Shown here piece by piece: positions 10,761 through 23,174 of a stretch of 64,000 nucleotides of DNA (position 1 is its first letter; the number at the start of each line of letters is the position of its first letter). The stretch is from Tenodera sinensis. Its lineage: Eukaryota; Arthropoda; Insecta; Mantodea; Mantidae. Where the stretch lies: positions 167,749,194-167,813,193 of the forward strand of contig CM060962.1 of NCBI GenBank assembly GCA_030765045.1. The letters are read 5' to 3'. The position numbers and the translations under genes were made by a program. The notes under the pieces were generated by a model. The model had not been told where the DNA came from. It saw nothing but the letters and a program-made list of their open reading frames with translations, and searched no databases.

Positions 10761-11880
10761 GTTCTCGTTACTTGGTGGCAGTAGTCAGCGTTTAGCAACG
10801 GAATCTAAAAATAAAGAAGCGTTAACAGGATATACACCATGAAATTAATTTGACATTAATGGTCATCCCCCGAAAATATATCGTCATCCTTATAGATCGA
10901 TTAATAGGGGCTGGATGTTTTCCACGATATCTTCAAAGGAACGATATTGGTTTTCTGGTTCAACATGCGTATATTGTTAGGCCAATGATTCTTGTTTTTA
11001 ATGTTCTTTATTAGTAGTATTTTTAACCAAGGCTCGGATTTCAGGAAGACATTATTGGTTATAATGTTTCTTTTTAGTTCTGACCATATATTCTATGGGA
11101 TTCAAAGTACAATGATAAGGGAGAAGTCTAACAACTACATGGCCATGCTTAGTAGCTAGTTAATCAACAGCCTGCATTTTGTGTTTACGGTACGTCTCTT
11201 TTATGTTTTTGCAGCTGTAGTACTGTGGCCTCTGTTTCTGTTCACTTGTAATTGAGAGTTGAACGTTCAACGTCGTGTGCGGTGTTTACATACGTACTGT
11301 GTACTGCCACTTGCTGCACGGACCAGTCCCTCCATCCCCTTCTGCACCCGGTGGCCGAAAATAATGCGAATAGACTGTAGCGGACAGCCAGAACACGAAG
11401 TAGTGCGGCCTTTGTGGTCCATGTAGGTTCTAAGCACACGCCGCTTGCCATCTTGAGCTTGCACCAATGTGAACACAACAAATAACATTAAAACGAAAAC
11501 AGGAGAAATTTGCTTAGTAATAGACAGCTGTATGTTCAAGGAAGTGAATCAATTGAAGGAAGAGTATATTCGCTTCAGAAGTGCTTACCAGTTGCAAGTG
11601 CAATGCAAATGTTTAGGCAAACGAACTTTTTTAAATGAAGTGTTACAGTTACAAACTTTGTACATAATCACGTAGAAATGATACTGATGAAGTGCAATTA
11701 TAAACTGCAACAGCAGTGAAGCCTAAATCAGACTTACATGCTAAACCGAATATATTAATTTTGAAGAAAACTATCCATGAAAATGGGTTTATAGAAGACT
11801 ATTGAGAAAATCTGTGTAAGCCGTTTGAAGACACCATTTACCTAACCTACCACGTGATGTTAACGAGACCTTCCATCAAC
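10761..11880. other. non-coding sequence
   Basis: No gene or complete repeat recognised. Minus-strand open frames near 11242-11539 overlap in two frames and show no domain. Confidence 0.45.
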
Positions 11881-12565
11881 TATACCGGGTGGAAGGGAAG
11901 GCATTACATTAATTTAAACCTGTGATAGATCTCGGTATTGGAAGCACACTAGGTATCTTGCGTTTTTGTCTCTGGGCATTTCCTACGGAGATATTTTAGT
12001 TTGGTAGAAAATAAGATACAGACAAGGTGTCAACGTTGCAGGTCGTGTGGGTGTCACTTTCGCTAGATCAGTACATAAACACCGCAACGGCGCGTCTCGT
12101 GAGCGTAGCAAACACCATGCCGTGTTTAGTGTGCTAGTGTAGGCCAATAAGAATGCCAGTAGTACTTGTTATTTCCCAGAACATTACATCACCCTTCGTC
12201 GATGTGTTTACATCATGAACCCGGTTCAGATCCTTGACCAACCTAAACGCAACATTACCGAGTTACTTCACGTCTGAAAAAGCTGCTCGGAATATTCCTT
12301 TAATTCTTTTAAGTGATTAATTATTTTGAAAACCTGTTTGATGTCCCATAATTACTACCGAAACTATGTCAGAAATACGTTACTCTACGCATCTTACAAG
12401 TAACAAACTTCGTACATTCTTGTGGAATTATGCATCCAATTTGGAACAAAAGCCATTTATTCTTTCGAAATCGGCGGATCAAAGGACAAAATGCCTTTTT
12501 GTTTATAATGGTTCTATGAAGCACATATTAGAAGCGATGTAATAAGTTCCCTTCCACCCGGTATA
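11881..12565. mobile_element. non-autonomous mariner-like element, TATACCGGG family
   Basis: The 685-bp element has ends TATACCGGGTGGAAGGGAA and its inverted match TTCCCTTCCACCCGGTATA. The TA at each edge fits Tc1/mariner integration. Internally it shares long blocks with the copy at 22534-23174, such as AAGTGATTAATTATTT and CATAATTACTACCGAA. It has no transposase, so it would need one in trans; a relative with transposase remains lies at 21823-22533. Confidence 0.8.
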
Positions 12566-14635
12566 CTGGCTAGAGTATACAGAGGTACGCAGTTCTGTTT
12601 TGTTAATATCGACCTCATTTTCTACTGGCTGAAATATCAGGAAGGAAAAATGGCTCCACTGCAGTATATTAAAACTGTAGAGGCTAAACAATGTGTAAGC
12701 TTTTTATTTCAGGCTTGTGACTACACCAACGGCTTCAAATTTTCAGAGCAAAGTTTTAACCACGCCACGTACCATTTGACAGTACTTAGGCTGTATGGAA
12801 TGCCATCCTTGTCCTGTTGGCTAGGCTAAACGGGTTGCTTTTACCGGTCCAAAAAAGATGTCTTTCTTGGTCCAAACAGGTGGTTATTGGGCCAAACGGG
12901 ATGAGCCCAAACGGATTTCCGACGCTTCCGTTCAAGCAGCCAAGATGTTCCTTCAGGTATAATTTTGGCCCACGATACTATGCTATTGTTTCGCTTTCTA
13001 CCTCAGATAAGTAAGAATAGAAAATCTTACGATGCTTCCATGACAGTAAGTTGTTTCTCCTTGTGCTTGAACTGACACTGGCTTACGCTATCGCTGCAAA
13101 CTTGCAGAATAATTAACAATTAAAGGAGCAGTTACTAAAGGCTGAAATGGCTCCCAAAGGGACCATCTCTCATTGGCAATGTAGTTGGACGGAGGAAAGA
13201 GAGTTAAGATTCATTCCAGAAGTAATTACATCCTCAGACATTCAGGGAACACAGAGCAATATCTCACCTGTTGCAGAAAGTGACAGTTGATTGGAGGTTC
13301 CCATTCCAAATCGCATCCTTTACTTTCTGGTTTTTTTTTTTTTTTTTTTTTTCTTTTTCTGGCCATTCATGTTTAATTAATTATTTGTATAACACATCCA
13401 TTTCTGGAACATCCAAAGCACTAGAATTAAGCATCAAAATCTCTTCTAACTTATCTTATTAAGGGTTTTTAGTTCACTTGTGCCATTCCTTGTTGCTCTT
13501 ACATGGAAACCAGTTACGAGATGGTACAGGGCTTGAAAAAAACAATTGTTTCATTATACGCCTAAACTGCGGTTATCTAGGTTGACGATTTAACTCCATA
13601 ACTGAAATTCGCATATGGGTTGTCCAAGTCAGCAACAAGTGAACCTCAGCATCATAAGAGCACTATTGGCCTCTAGCCCAGCTTTCCCTAAACTACCCTA
13701 CTTGGCTTAAATGATTTTGTTTAAAATGCCATAAATTAAACATATACACTCATATATACACTTATACATATACACTTCTCTGCTGAAAAATTTGAGAGAA
13801 AGTATCCAAAGTGGATTTGATCAAATATGAAACACGCCAAGAATTTTCAACAGAGTATACCAGAGGAACGCAGGCTTAATGCATGCATCAAAGCAAGAGG
13901 AAGCCACTTCGAGCAAATTTTGTAACTTTCGATTTTGTGTCGTAACTCAGAAACAAATGATTTTCAGATCCGTGTAATATGAACTTTTTTACTGTTTTCA
14001 TGTTAGGAACACGTCCTCCAACATATGACACCAATAAAGATACACCTATATTTTCTCATAGGTTTGCTAACTTTGTTGAATGCTGACATGACCCTCATTT
14101 ATTATACTTCAATTCAGATTTGGACAAGAAGTTGCGACAATAGGGATCATGCCAACATTCGGTAGCTATAAACGAAAAATGTAGTATTAGTGTACGTCTC
14201 AAATCGCGCGGATACCATTTCACATAGAGCGAGTCAGTCACAGGAGGTCGCCGTTAGGAAGACGACGCCTTCATTCCTCTTATTTTGAACCTCGGACCAC
14301 TCAGCAGGCCCAAACAACGTGTATATCTGCATGTCTACGGCTTCCCCACTTACACTTATGCCATCGCATATTCCCAATGTACAAAGAACGCCAAAGATAA
14401 CGACCTGATAACTTGGTGATTTGATAACACAACAATAAGGGGCAAAAGAGGAGAGGCTGATGCCTTTATTTTTTTAAACGACAGTGATACATATTTTAAA
14501 TCACACACACGCACACGCGCACGCACGCACGCACACACATACAACTGGCATGCTGGCCAGGAAAACTTGTATTATATAGATGCTTAAAACTGCAAATTGA
14601 AACCAACTGGAAACAATAATATTAGGTATAACTAA
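12566..14635. other. non-coding sequence with simple repeats
   Basis: A T-run lies near 13330-13352 and a CA/CG alternating patch near 14504-14540. I find no supported gene, tRNA or complete mobile element. Confidence 0.45.
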
Positions 14636-14639
14636 AAAA

Positions 14640-15225
14640 ACTAAACCCCTAGCGCAGCAGCCCATAAAGGGCCAAGGCTTGCCACCCAGCCGCTGCGTCC
14701 CCCACCTTTGCCCACTACAGGCGTCATTGGTGGGGTGCAGTACAGAAGGGTGGGACGTGGTCACCGCCCCCGAGCCCTCCCGGCTAGTTATACGGCCTTC
14801 TCGACCTGGGGCCGCTACTTCTCCATCAAGTAGCCCCTCAATTGAAAAAAAAAAATATTTTGTTGTTTAACGACGCTGTCAATTGCCAGGATCACATCAG
14901 CGTCGCCGGTGTGCCGGAATTTCGTCCCGCAGGAGTTCTTTTACATGCCAGTAAATCTACTGACATGGAGCTGTCGTTTTTAAGCACACTTAAAAACCAT
15001 CGGCCTGGGCCGGGTTTGAACCCGCGACCTTGGGATCAGTAGGCCAGCGTCTAACCAACTGAGCCATCCAGACCGACCTCCTCAATTGGTCCCCCCCCCC
15101 CCGGGGACCTAACGAGGCTGAGTGCACCCCGTGCCAGACCTCCCAGAGAGGATAATATTCCCATGCTGGTACCGGGGATCGAACCCGGGTCTTCCGCGCG
15201 CTACTACTGCGCTACAGAGGCAGTC
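14640..15225 (-). mobile_element. SINE family S2, interrupted by S1
   Basis: On the minus strand, the right edge holds a decayed tRNA-like head (B-box-like GGTTCGATCCC near 15175-15190). The body and 3' domain extend left to about 14640. The intact copy at 61848-62202 aligns on both sides of the inserted S1 SINE. Poly-C expansion at 15091-15104 replaces a shorter C-run in the intact copy. Confidence 0.85.
14845..15079 (-). mobile_element. SINE family S1, full-length, nested in S2
   Basis: The sense (minus) strand starts with a tRNA-like head: TGGCTCAGTTGG (A box) and GGGTTCAAACCC (B box). A conserved body of about 150 bp and an oligo-T end follow. The flanking 9-bp duplication CCTCAATTG (14836-14844 and 15080-15088) is single in the intact S2 copy at 62 kb, so this is a clean retroposition event. 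Confidence 0.92.
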
Positions 15226-15404
15226 TATTAAGTAGAACTACAGGAGTATAATACATAATATATGTTTGTATACAGTGATTTATGATTTATGTAATACTCT
15301 GTTATGTAATATTGTGAGAATAAAGATCCCTGTGATTAAATAAATAACTCTTTTGTTATTGATTAATCAGGTTTAGAAACTAGAAATAAATATATTTACG
15401 AGAT

Positions 15405-16405
15405 GGTTTACATGAATATGGTAATACCTATTAGGGCGATAACATTGTGTTACGAGTATGTTTTTGTCTATATTGCTGTTGTAGTTCTATGATAAACAGT
15501 AGATTCAAAAGTAAATTAACCAATTATAGTTTGAGTTGGAGGGAAAATTTGATACTTTGTTTATTTACTTATTTATTTATTCACTTATTAATTTTTCTTT
15601 CTCTCCTTTCTTTCTTCCTTTTTTCCTTTCTTCCCCCCCCCCCTCTCTCTCTCTCTTTCTTTTTTATTTATTTATTTATTTATTCTTTGTCTGTATGTAG
15701 CAACAAACATTGATATCACTGTGAGAATACTGCTCTGTTTACTTTTTTCGTATAAAGTTCTGCCTAGCTATGTATTTAATGAATACCATTGAAGCTTTAA
15801 TTTGCATCCCCTGAAAATCTTCTCACAGATAGACATATATTTGGTTAACCTGGGCGCTCATCACTACTTGATGGAAAAGCGGCCCCAGGTCGTGAAAACT
15901 ACATAACTGGCCGGGAGGGATCGAGACGCTGACTACGTACCACCCTCCAGACTGCACCCCACCAATGACGCCTGTAGTGGGCCGAGGTGGGGGAGGCAGC
16001 GGCCCGGCGGTAAGCTTGGCTCTTCATGGACTGTTACGCTGGGGCTTAGTTTTAAGGCGCTCATCAAGTTTTCCCCTTAGATTTTATCTCCTTCAAAGGC
16101 ATGTCCTACATTGCCGATAAGGTATGGCTACCAATCATGATAAGAGAGAGGTCTGCATGACAAACTGAATGCACTCACTACCCGTTTCCCTTTCAGTCAA
16201 TACGGTCGAAGGTGTACACACACATTTCGTTTCTACACCATTTTGTATCCTTTGGTTCGGCTATTTAGCAAAAGGAGTGGCACATCCTTGCACCGTGGAC
16301 TAAAGCAACCAACGGAATTGTCAAGGCTTCTTATAACGATAAACAATGTGATGCAGACGGGAGGTGCAGAGAGATTTTCTTAGACGTTCTGCGTACCTAC
16401 TTCGA
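15405..16405 (+). repeat. left arm of large inverted repeat F
   Basis: This arm aligns in reverse with 18178-19230. Shared landmarks, in order, are TTTTTGTCTATA, TTAACCAATTATA, the ATTTATTTATT tract, ATGTAGCAACAA/ATGCAGCAACAA, GTGAGAATAC, GGCGCTCATC, TTTTCCCCTTAGATT, CATGACAAACTGAATGCA and GAGGTGCAG(A/T)GAGATTTTCTT. It contains a later SINE insertion at 15864-16055. No coding capacity was recognised. Confidence 0.8.
15864..16055 (+). mobile_element. SINE S2, 5'-truncated, inserted in repeat F
   Basis: S2 3' domain in sense orientation (GGCCGGGAGGG, GACGCCTGTAGTGGGC, GGCGGTAAG), lacking the tRNA head. An 11-bp duplication GGCGCTCATCA flanks it (15853-15863, 16056-16066). The reverse-oriented F arm at about 18900 keeps the single empty site. 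Confidence 0.9.
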
Positions 16406-18177
16406 AACACCAGATTCCTTCGATTTCAGTTGCTGAGTATACCTGGTGTGAGAATGGAGGACGCCGAGCAAAGAGGACTATTTCCATCCACGTTCACTGA
16501 AAGTAACTAAGATAAAATGCATTTTAAGCCTGATAGTGCAGGAAGATGGTGCCCCCTCCCCTCATTTCCACTGGAAATTAAGGGCAATTTCCACCAGGAC
16601 TTACCGCAGCACTGAACTGGATGATGCGACTCCTTTTCTATGTGTCACGCGAAGAGTCAAATTCTTCCTGTTCCGTTCTCCGAAAGACTATTCCAGATCT
16701 GCAGCGGCGTATCAGAACCGCTTTCTGGTACCACAGATTTAACGTTTTAAGGAATTCTCCATTCCTTAATCACTCAAATGAAGTATTACGCAGAGTACTG
16801 ATCTCCTCCTAGCGGAGAACTCCAATATCTATAAGTAGATAATTCGGAATTATATACCACCGTTGCTCCTTCAAGCGAGACATCCACTACACGCAAAACC
16901 ACTTTTTATGCATTCCTTGTTCTAAAGCTTGGCTGTAAAAACTGGATGGAGCTGTGATATCTTCACTCATAGCTACATATTACGCCATGTGCGAACTGTT
17001 GGCGCATTCTCCACGTCCAAGCCTGGAATCGAAAATGAAGCAAATGGTTCGGAAAGATATGCAAGAGTAGTCGCGCTTATTCAAGAGATCTTTGTTCCAC
17101 TGCAGAGCTTCGTTGAATGATGGGAAGTGAGCGATAACCGAGTTAATAGCAGTTCCCTTTATTAAGTTGTCTAGACTGGCTGTTGGAGATATTGAGATGT
17201 AAACACGACTCGGTAGCTCGATAATAAAGGCACGGAGATGAGCTCTCACTCTACCATAACGTAAAGTTACCTCTATCCGTGAATAATTTCGTCCACATCG
17301 ACGGTTAGATTTTCATCTTCTTATTAATTACGAGAGCGCGAATAACAAGGTGCTAAAATGACTTACAATTTCATTATTGATCCTTAAATTACCTTAATGT
17401 TTACTAAAGATAATTATTATAAAAGATCTGTTGAATCTCAAAGAGAGAATATTTGTTTGTATAGGGTAATTTCGAAAACCACTCAGACTAATTTTGATGA
17501 TTCTTTCCGCATTAAAAGGCACTTATTTTCACGACAGACGAAGGGCATAAGACCCTCTATAATTTGAATTTACAGGTTAGTCCTGTGCTAGCGACAAATT
17601 TACTGCTTTAGCGCCTAATGCCAAACATGACATTACTTTGAGCATAACACGGTGAAAATTCAATCCTTTATCACTAAATTCTCTAATGAATGTGCGTCCA
17701 AATATTGCTTTATCTAAAACAACTTTAATATTATTCTTGATTGCGCCCTTTCGCCCGGTACATACAGCACAAATTCAAATGGGAGTTAAACGTCAACTCT
17801 ATTTGTGATTTGGTAGGGCGTTTTGCATCCCATATCACTGGTGCACCTCATTTGGAACATAGTCCAATCAACCGCTGGGTCCTGCCCTGCGACGTCTTCG
17901 ACTTTAGACTTAATAGAAATGGAAAACTTGGGAAGGTGGCTGCAGTGCCAGACCGGGAAGATAATGGTTCTGACAATGATGGCGCAGTTGTCCTCTCCGA
18001 CAGCCAATAGGTATGTACACAAACTTACGTAACGTGGTAAATATAATGCTTTTAATGACCTCCACTTGTTAGGGAAATTTGTGGCTACTTTTTCATACTT
18101 TCCAGCGACTCTCTGGCGGCTTTCTAGAAACAAAATAATGAAAATGCTGTTCACTTGTTGGCATTTTCATTTGGGAT
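16406..18177. other. spacer between the arms of inverted repeat F
   Basis: About 1.8 kb without a recognised gene or repeat. Overlapping open frames at 16536-17249 and 17741-18154 occur on both strands but show no known domain. If the arms are terminal repeats of one element, this would be its interior. Confidence 0.4.
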
Positions 18178-18304
18178 CATAAAGGTACAAAGAACGGCAA
18201 AGAAAATCTCACTGCACCTCGCATCTATGTCACATTTATCGTTGTGCGAAGCCTTGGCGCTTCATTTGTTACTTTAGGCCACAGTGCAAGGGTGCACCAC
18301 TCCT

Positions 18305-18640
18305 GCAACTTCAACTTCAACTTATTTTATTAAAGAAAGCATTTGCCTGGTGCCGGTACAGAGGGGCCCGGCTTACAGGCCAAAATTAACATTAATTATA
18401 ATTTTACAATAATTGTGAATTCGGGTTTGCTTTATCTTTTAAAAAACCCATACAGTGGGCAGCCTTAGCCCACCGAGAACAGTTTTTGGGCGTATTCTCA
18501 GTTTTTTTTGTCAGTTTTTGATTTTTTTTTTTAATTTATATACACGGATATATACACACACTCACTCCTGGGCATACCACACATATGTCCCATCACACGC
18601 ACACACACACACACCTAAATAGTTAACACCAATAAGATCT
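18305..18640 (+). mobile_element. insertion in right F arm, possible retroposon end
   Basis: This segment has no counterpart in the left F arm. It is AT-rich, carries a T-run near 18520 and a CA-rich stretch at 18596-18612, and has no open frame. A retroposon 3' fragment is likely, but no target duplication was confirmed. Confidence 0.4.
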
Positions 18641-18765
18641 ACAAACATTACAAAATGGCGTAGAAAGGAAATATATGTTTACGCTCTCGATCTATTGGCT
18701 AAAAGGCAAGGAGGTAGAGTGAATGCATTCAGTTTGTCATACAGAGCTCTTATCATGTCTTATCG

Positions 18766-18850
18766 GCTGACTCAAATGACCTAGCTGTCGATGGGTCCTT
18801 AAACACCACTCACTCACTCACTCACTCACTTACTCACTCACTCACTCACT
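18766..18850 (+). mobile_element. short retroposon E with (TCAC)n tail
   Basis: An 85-bp insert contains TAGCTGTCGATGGGTCCTT and ends in about 13 TCAC units. It is flanked by the 7-bp duplication CTTATCG (18759-18765, 18851-18857). Related fragments lie at 1149-1210 (minus) and 9814-9845. A microsatellite tail and variable length suggest a 5'-truncated non-LTR or SINE end. Confidence 0.65.
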
Positions 18851-19230
18851 CTTATCGTCTAGTGCAGGACACGCCGTTGAAGGGGTTGAATCTAAGGGGA
18901 AAGCTGGATGAGCGCCTAGGTTAGTGAATGTTCGAGACTTTCAGGTGGTGCAAATTTAAACTTGAGTGGTATTTATTCATTGAATACATAGCAAGGCAAC
19001 AAGAAAAAAGTAAACAGCATGTATTCTCACAGGGATATCAATACTTGTTGCTGCATATAAACAAACATAACTAAATAATAAATAAATAAGAGGGATTTAA
19101 TTCAAATTATAATTGGTTAATTCACCTTTAATAACCTATTGCTGGCCATAGGAATATATCTTGACTATAGACAAAAATATAACACAATTTTATTGCCATG
19201 ATATGTATATCATATTAATATAAACCAGGA

Positions 19231-21590
19231 GTCGGCAAAATGGTCATCACGATTGCACGAATGGCGCCAGGAAACGCAACCCGCCATTCACATGATGCAC
19301 GGTTCGAAGGAGGGGGTTTGAAAGCTGTAGTGGCGTTGTAAAGGAACTTCTCTAACCCACGTTTATATTTACACACGCTTAATACATGTAGGTATATAGA
19401 CTGAAATGGTTTCTACATGTATTTTTCATTAATTTACTCTTTACTTCATCCGGGGCGTTACAGTTTCGCACACATCTAACATTACTTCACAAGTACTGAC
19501 ATATAAGAGAGGCACGTAGGTTTTCATCTGTCAATCGCAATCTGCTTTCAGATTTTACGATCTTCAGTTTAGAAAAAAAAATGCTCACATACATATATGT
19601 TGAAATATACTAACATCAAGGCAAATGGAGGATGAGACGGAAGTGTTGCCATATCAAGGTATCTAAATAAATGTAAACCAATATTTTATAATTGCCGTTT
19701 CAGAATTGCATTTGTTTTTAAATCAGCAACCTCAATTTGTAATTGTGGTCTTACACAATGATTTCATAGGGTTTAGATTTTAGATTTTGTGCAATGTTTC
19801 CTGTCTATACATGCAAATACTCTTTATCTTCTTTACAGTTTTGAACCTCATGATTATAAACACAAACTTTTCTTCTGTAAAAATATATACTACTTTTCAA
19901 AATAGGAGGTGGCAAAGTCTGCTGCATATTAAAAGTTACGGGATATTTATTTTTTACCCCTTACTGATCTCAATGTCTTTCATCAGTTCAGCGTGACCCT
20001 TTTCTGCTTTCCTTTCATGAAGTTCCCACTCAGTTAAGAACTTTTTCTTTTCCTCTTCATTTTCATTATGCAAAAAGCTATTTTTCATGTCATCGATGTC
20101 TAACCTCTGAATACAATGTATTGCACATCTACTGTCTCTCTCCACGCACACTTTTTCAACTAAGCTATTACCGCTAGTCCACTCACCTCCATTTATTCCG
20201 TCCCTGCAGCTTTGGGAGGCATTCTACTGACCTTCATAGATAGCGTATGTATAGTAAGGAGGTGTGTGTATGTGTTTACCTTTTCGCGCATACAGTGGCG
20301 TCCTGTTTTTCGTGCACAGTTCTGGATTATTCATACAAGAATATATAACTTCGAACAATGTCTTCAAGTGGCAAAATTGGCTTCCCACATTTTTCCTCCG
20401 CAATATTTGCATATATCGCGTCAGCAGGTATTTCAATTTTCCATCTCTTCACTTTAAAATTGGCAAACTTGATATGAATAAAGAAAAATTGACTGAGTAA
20501 ATGTTAAATGCTCTGACTCAGTTTTTCAGATAATAAAATTAAAGACCTTTAATTAGCGAAAAAAGAATCATTCTTCTAAAACAGCTGTAACATTTTTCAG
20601 AGAAATACGAGATACTAGTGGCATTTTCCAATACTTAGGTAAAGTGAAAATAAAGCATTTGAAGTTGTCATTACTTGGACAGAAATACATTTTCGTTTTT
20701 ATGAAGCTGTTAGTGTTAAAATTCTTTGTCTTTTCAGGATAAATTATATTTTTTGTGAGCTGATGAATAAGGCAATCATCAAGTACGCACATATTTGGAT
20801 CTTTATATAACAGGTTTGAGATTATGTGTGCAAATTTACATACAAATCAGAATAAAACTGAAATGTAAGGAATAAATGTCATACAAAATGCAAAACAGAG
20901 ATTTAAAAAAAACACCAGTGTGGTTAAAATGAAGCGCACGGGTGACTTAAACATGTCGCTGAACTTTCAAAAATGGCGGGTCGGGATAAATGTTTGGCCA
21001 AAGTGATTCACAGATTCTATAAAATATTGAGGTATATGATATAGTTAAAAAACCAAAAATGTCATTTCTGCCTAAAAATTCAGTCATGCGGTTCCTAACA
21101 TACACCACTGCTTGGTCGAACAACAAAGGCAGAACGCTCCATACACACCCCCTCCCTGCTATGTAAGTACCGGCTGAGGAGGTTGGTAAAATGACCCGTG
21201 AAACAGCAGGGACGGCATATATGGAACCCGGGGTACATACAGGCCTTTGTCACTATTTCTTCTAGTTTTACGCTTATTTTGTATCCAATTTGCAGTGCTA
21301 ATATTTATTTTCCTTGATTTATTGTCTTTGTTCACAAATTCGCTTTTCAGTGTCCGCCGTGATGGTATGTAACGTGTCTATTTGGAGTGTTGGGATTCGC
21401 TGTTTGGATGTGGACCACTATGGTCTATCATACAAGTGCGAAATTTATATTGTGCAACATGTCCACTCACAATATTATAATTACAATATTACATAAATGA
21501 GATATTCATGGACATGGACCACAGTAGTAAAATATGCAGATTTCACAACACAACCATCAGGCGTCACTATCTCATTTTTGGTGGGCATGG
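19231..21590. other. non-coding sequence
   Basis: About 2.4 kb of mostly AT-rich sequence. Open frames are short and overlap across frames and strands. A small GC-richer part near 21080-21230 shows no recognisable feature. Confidence 0.45.
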
Positions 21591-21595
21591 TCCCA

Positions 21596-21800
21596 CTAGA
21601 CTCTGAGCCGCTCAGTTGAGGAGCTATTTGATTGAGAAGTAGCGGCCCCTGGCTACGAAGATCGCACATACCAGCCGGGAGGGACAGCACCGCTGACCGT
21701 GTCCCACTCTGCAGTACTGCACCTCACCCATGACGCCCGTGGTAGGCAGTGGCCAGGCGGTAGGCCCAGAAGTGCATGTTGCGCCGCGGGGTTAGCTTAT
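21596..21800 (+). mobile_element. SINE S2 fragment
   Basis: S2 body and 3' domain in sense orientation (GAAGTAGCGGCCCCTGGCT, CAGCCGGGAGGG, ATGACGCCCGTGGTAGGC), without a recognisable tRNA head. Edges are approximate because no target duplication was found. Confidence 0.75.
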
Positions 21801-21822
21801 ATTGTAATACATCTCTATTTGT

Positions 21823-22533
21823 ATACAGAGTGGAAGGGAAGTTATTACATTAATTTAAATCTGTGATAGATCTCGATATTTGGAACACATTTTATACCTT
21901 ACGTTTTTGTATCTGACCATTTCCTACGGAGATATTTTAGTTTAATTGAAAACAAGCTGGCAACACTGCAGGTTTCACTTTCGCTAGGTCAGTACATAAA
22001 CAAACACGCGTCACAGAGCCGCACGGCTCGTCAGTGTGAACATAAAGACATACCATGCCGTGTCTGCTACGTCGTAATAAATAAGTACATCTGAATTATC
22101 CAGTAACGCATACTGTAACCTAAACTCACAATCTAAGGATATTGTTTATCATTTCCTTCAACATCAAACTTAAATCGTTTCGTAGCTGATACTGCTATAA
22201 TTTAATAAACCAAACCATCTCTCTGACTTATAAACATAAAGGTACATTTGTAGGCTCTTACAAAGTGTACCAAATGATATTTTTAAGGTGACAGCAAAAG
22301 AATAAGCAGTGAACCAAATGGTTCACCCACTTCACAGGTATTGTTCAAAATGTCCACCATTTGCGCACACCTTTTTAACAAATTACATCGCACTCTAACA
22401 AAAACAGCCTCATTGTTGCGTATTTCCTCCGCAGCCAGATAAATACATTCTCTCAAAGATTCGAGGGCAGTAGTTTTTGTTTTGTAGATCCTGCTTTTCA
22501 CGTCTCCCCAGAAGAAAAAATCCAGAGGACTCA
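21823..22533 (-). mobile_element. mariner-like element with transposase remnant, truncated
   Basis: The left end (TATACAGAGTGGAAGGGAAG) and the next 200 bp match the TATACCGGG family. The interior then holds a minus-strand transposase C-terminus. Its far end is cut by the element at 22534-23174, and no continuation of the gene was found beyond that insertion. Confidence 0.6.
22283..22531 (-). pseudogene. Tc1/mariner-type transposase, C-terminal fragment
   Basis: The minus-strand frame contains SPLDFFFWGDVKSRIY, matching the final catalytic-D block (SPLDFFxWG) of Tc1/mariner-superfamily DDE/D transposases. An acidic helical tail (LRECIYLAAEEI) follows and ends at 22283. The apparent N-terminus MMTSLPPG is the terminal repeat of the neighbouring inserted element, not native sequence. 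Only about 80 residues of a gene normally over 340 residues remain. Confidence 0.7.
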
Positions 22534-23174
22534 TACCGGGTGGAAGCGAAGTCATCACGTTAATTTAAACCAGTGTTAGATCTCGGTATTTGGAGCACAT
22601 TTTGTATCTTACGTTTTTGTCTCTGACCATTTCCTTCGGAGATCGTTTTGTCGAAAACAAGCTGCCGACACTACAGATTGTGTGTCAATTTCACTGTTTC
22701 TGCACATAAACAAACAGGCGTTATAATGTCCTGAAGGTCTCCTTCCATGTGTAGACCAATCACAACCGTTACCTGCCAAAACATCAAACGAAAGAGAACG
22801 TGTTTACATCCGGAAACCACGTCAGTTCCCTGACCAACCTCAACGCAACGTTGTCGGCTTACCTCGCGTCTCAAAAGGGCACTCGGAGAATTCCTTCGCG
22901 ACTCTTAAGTGATTAATTATTTCGAAAACCTGTGTGATGACCCATAATTACTACCGAAGCAATGTCAGAAATAAGTTACTCTACACCTCTTACAAGTAAC
23001 AAACTGTTATCTTCGTACATTGTTGTGCAATTACGCATGCAATTTGGAACAAAAACCATTTATTTTTTCGAAATCGGCTGATCAAAGAACCAAATGCCAT
23101 ACGACTTTTTTGTTTGTAATGCTTCTACGAAGCGCATATTAGAAGGAATGTAATGACTTCCCTTCCAACCTGTA
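22534..23174. mobile_element. non-autonomous mariner-like element, TATACCGGG family, second copy
   Basis: Ends are CATACCGGGTGGAAGCGAAG and the inverted ACTTCCCTTCCAACCTGTATA, with TA at each edge. The interior is collinear with 11881-12565. It sits directly against the SPLDFFFW block of a related transposase, which shows insertion into a family relative. Confidence 0.8.

Larger units (their letters stand above)
18178..19230 (-). repeat. right arm of large inverted repeat F
   Basis: Reverse complement of the left arm with two insertions: an unidentified piece at about 18305-18640 and the short repeat E at 18766-18850. It retains the empty site for the SINE found in the left arm. Confidence 0.8.

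Noticed and set aside
17741..18154. Open frames on both strands in the spacer of inverted repeat F
   Set aside because: They overlap in opposite strands with no recognisable domain.
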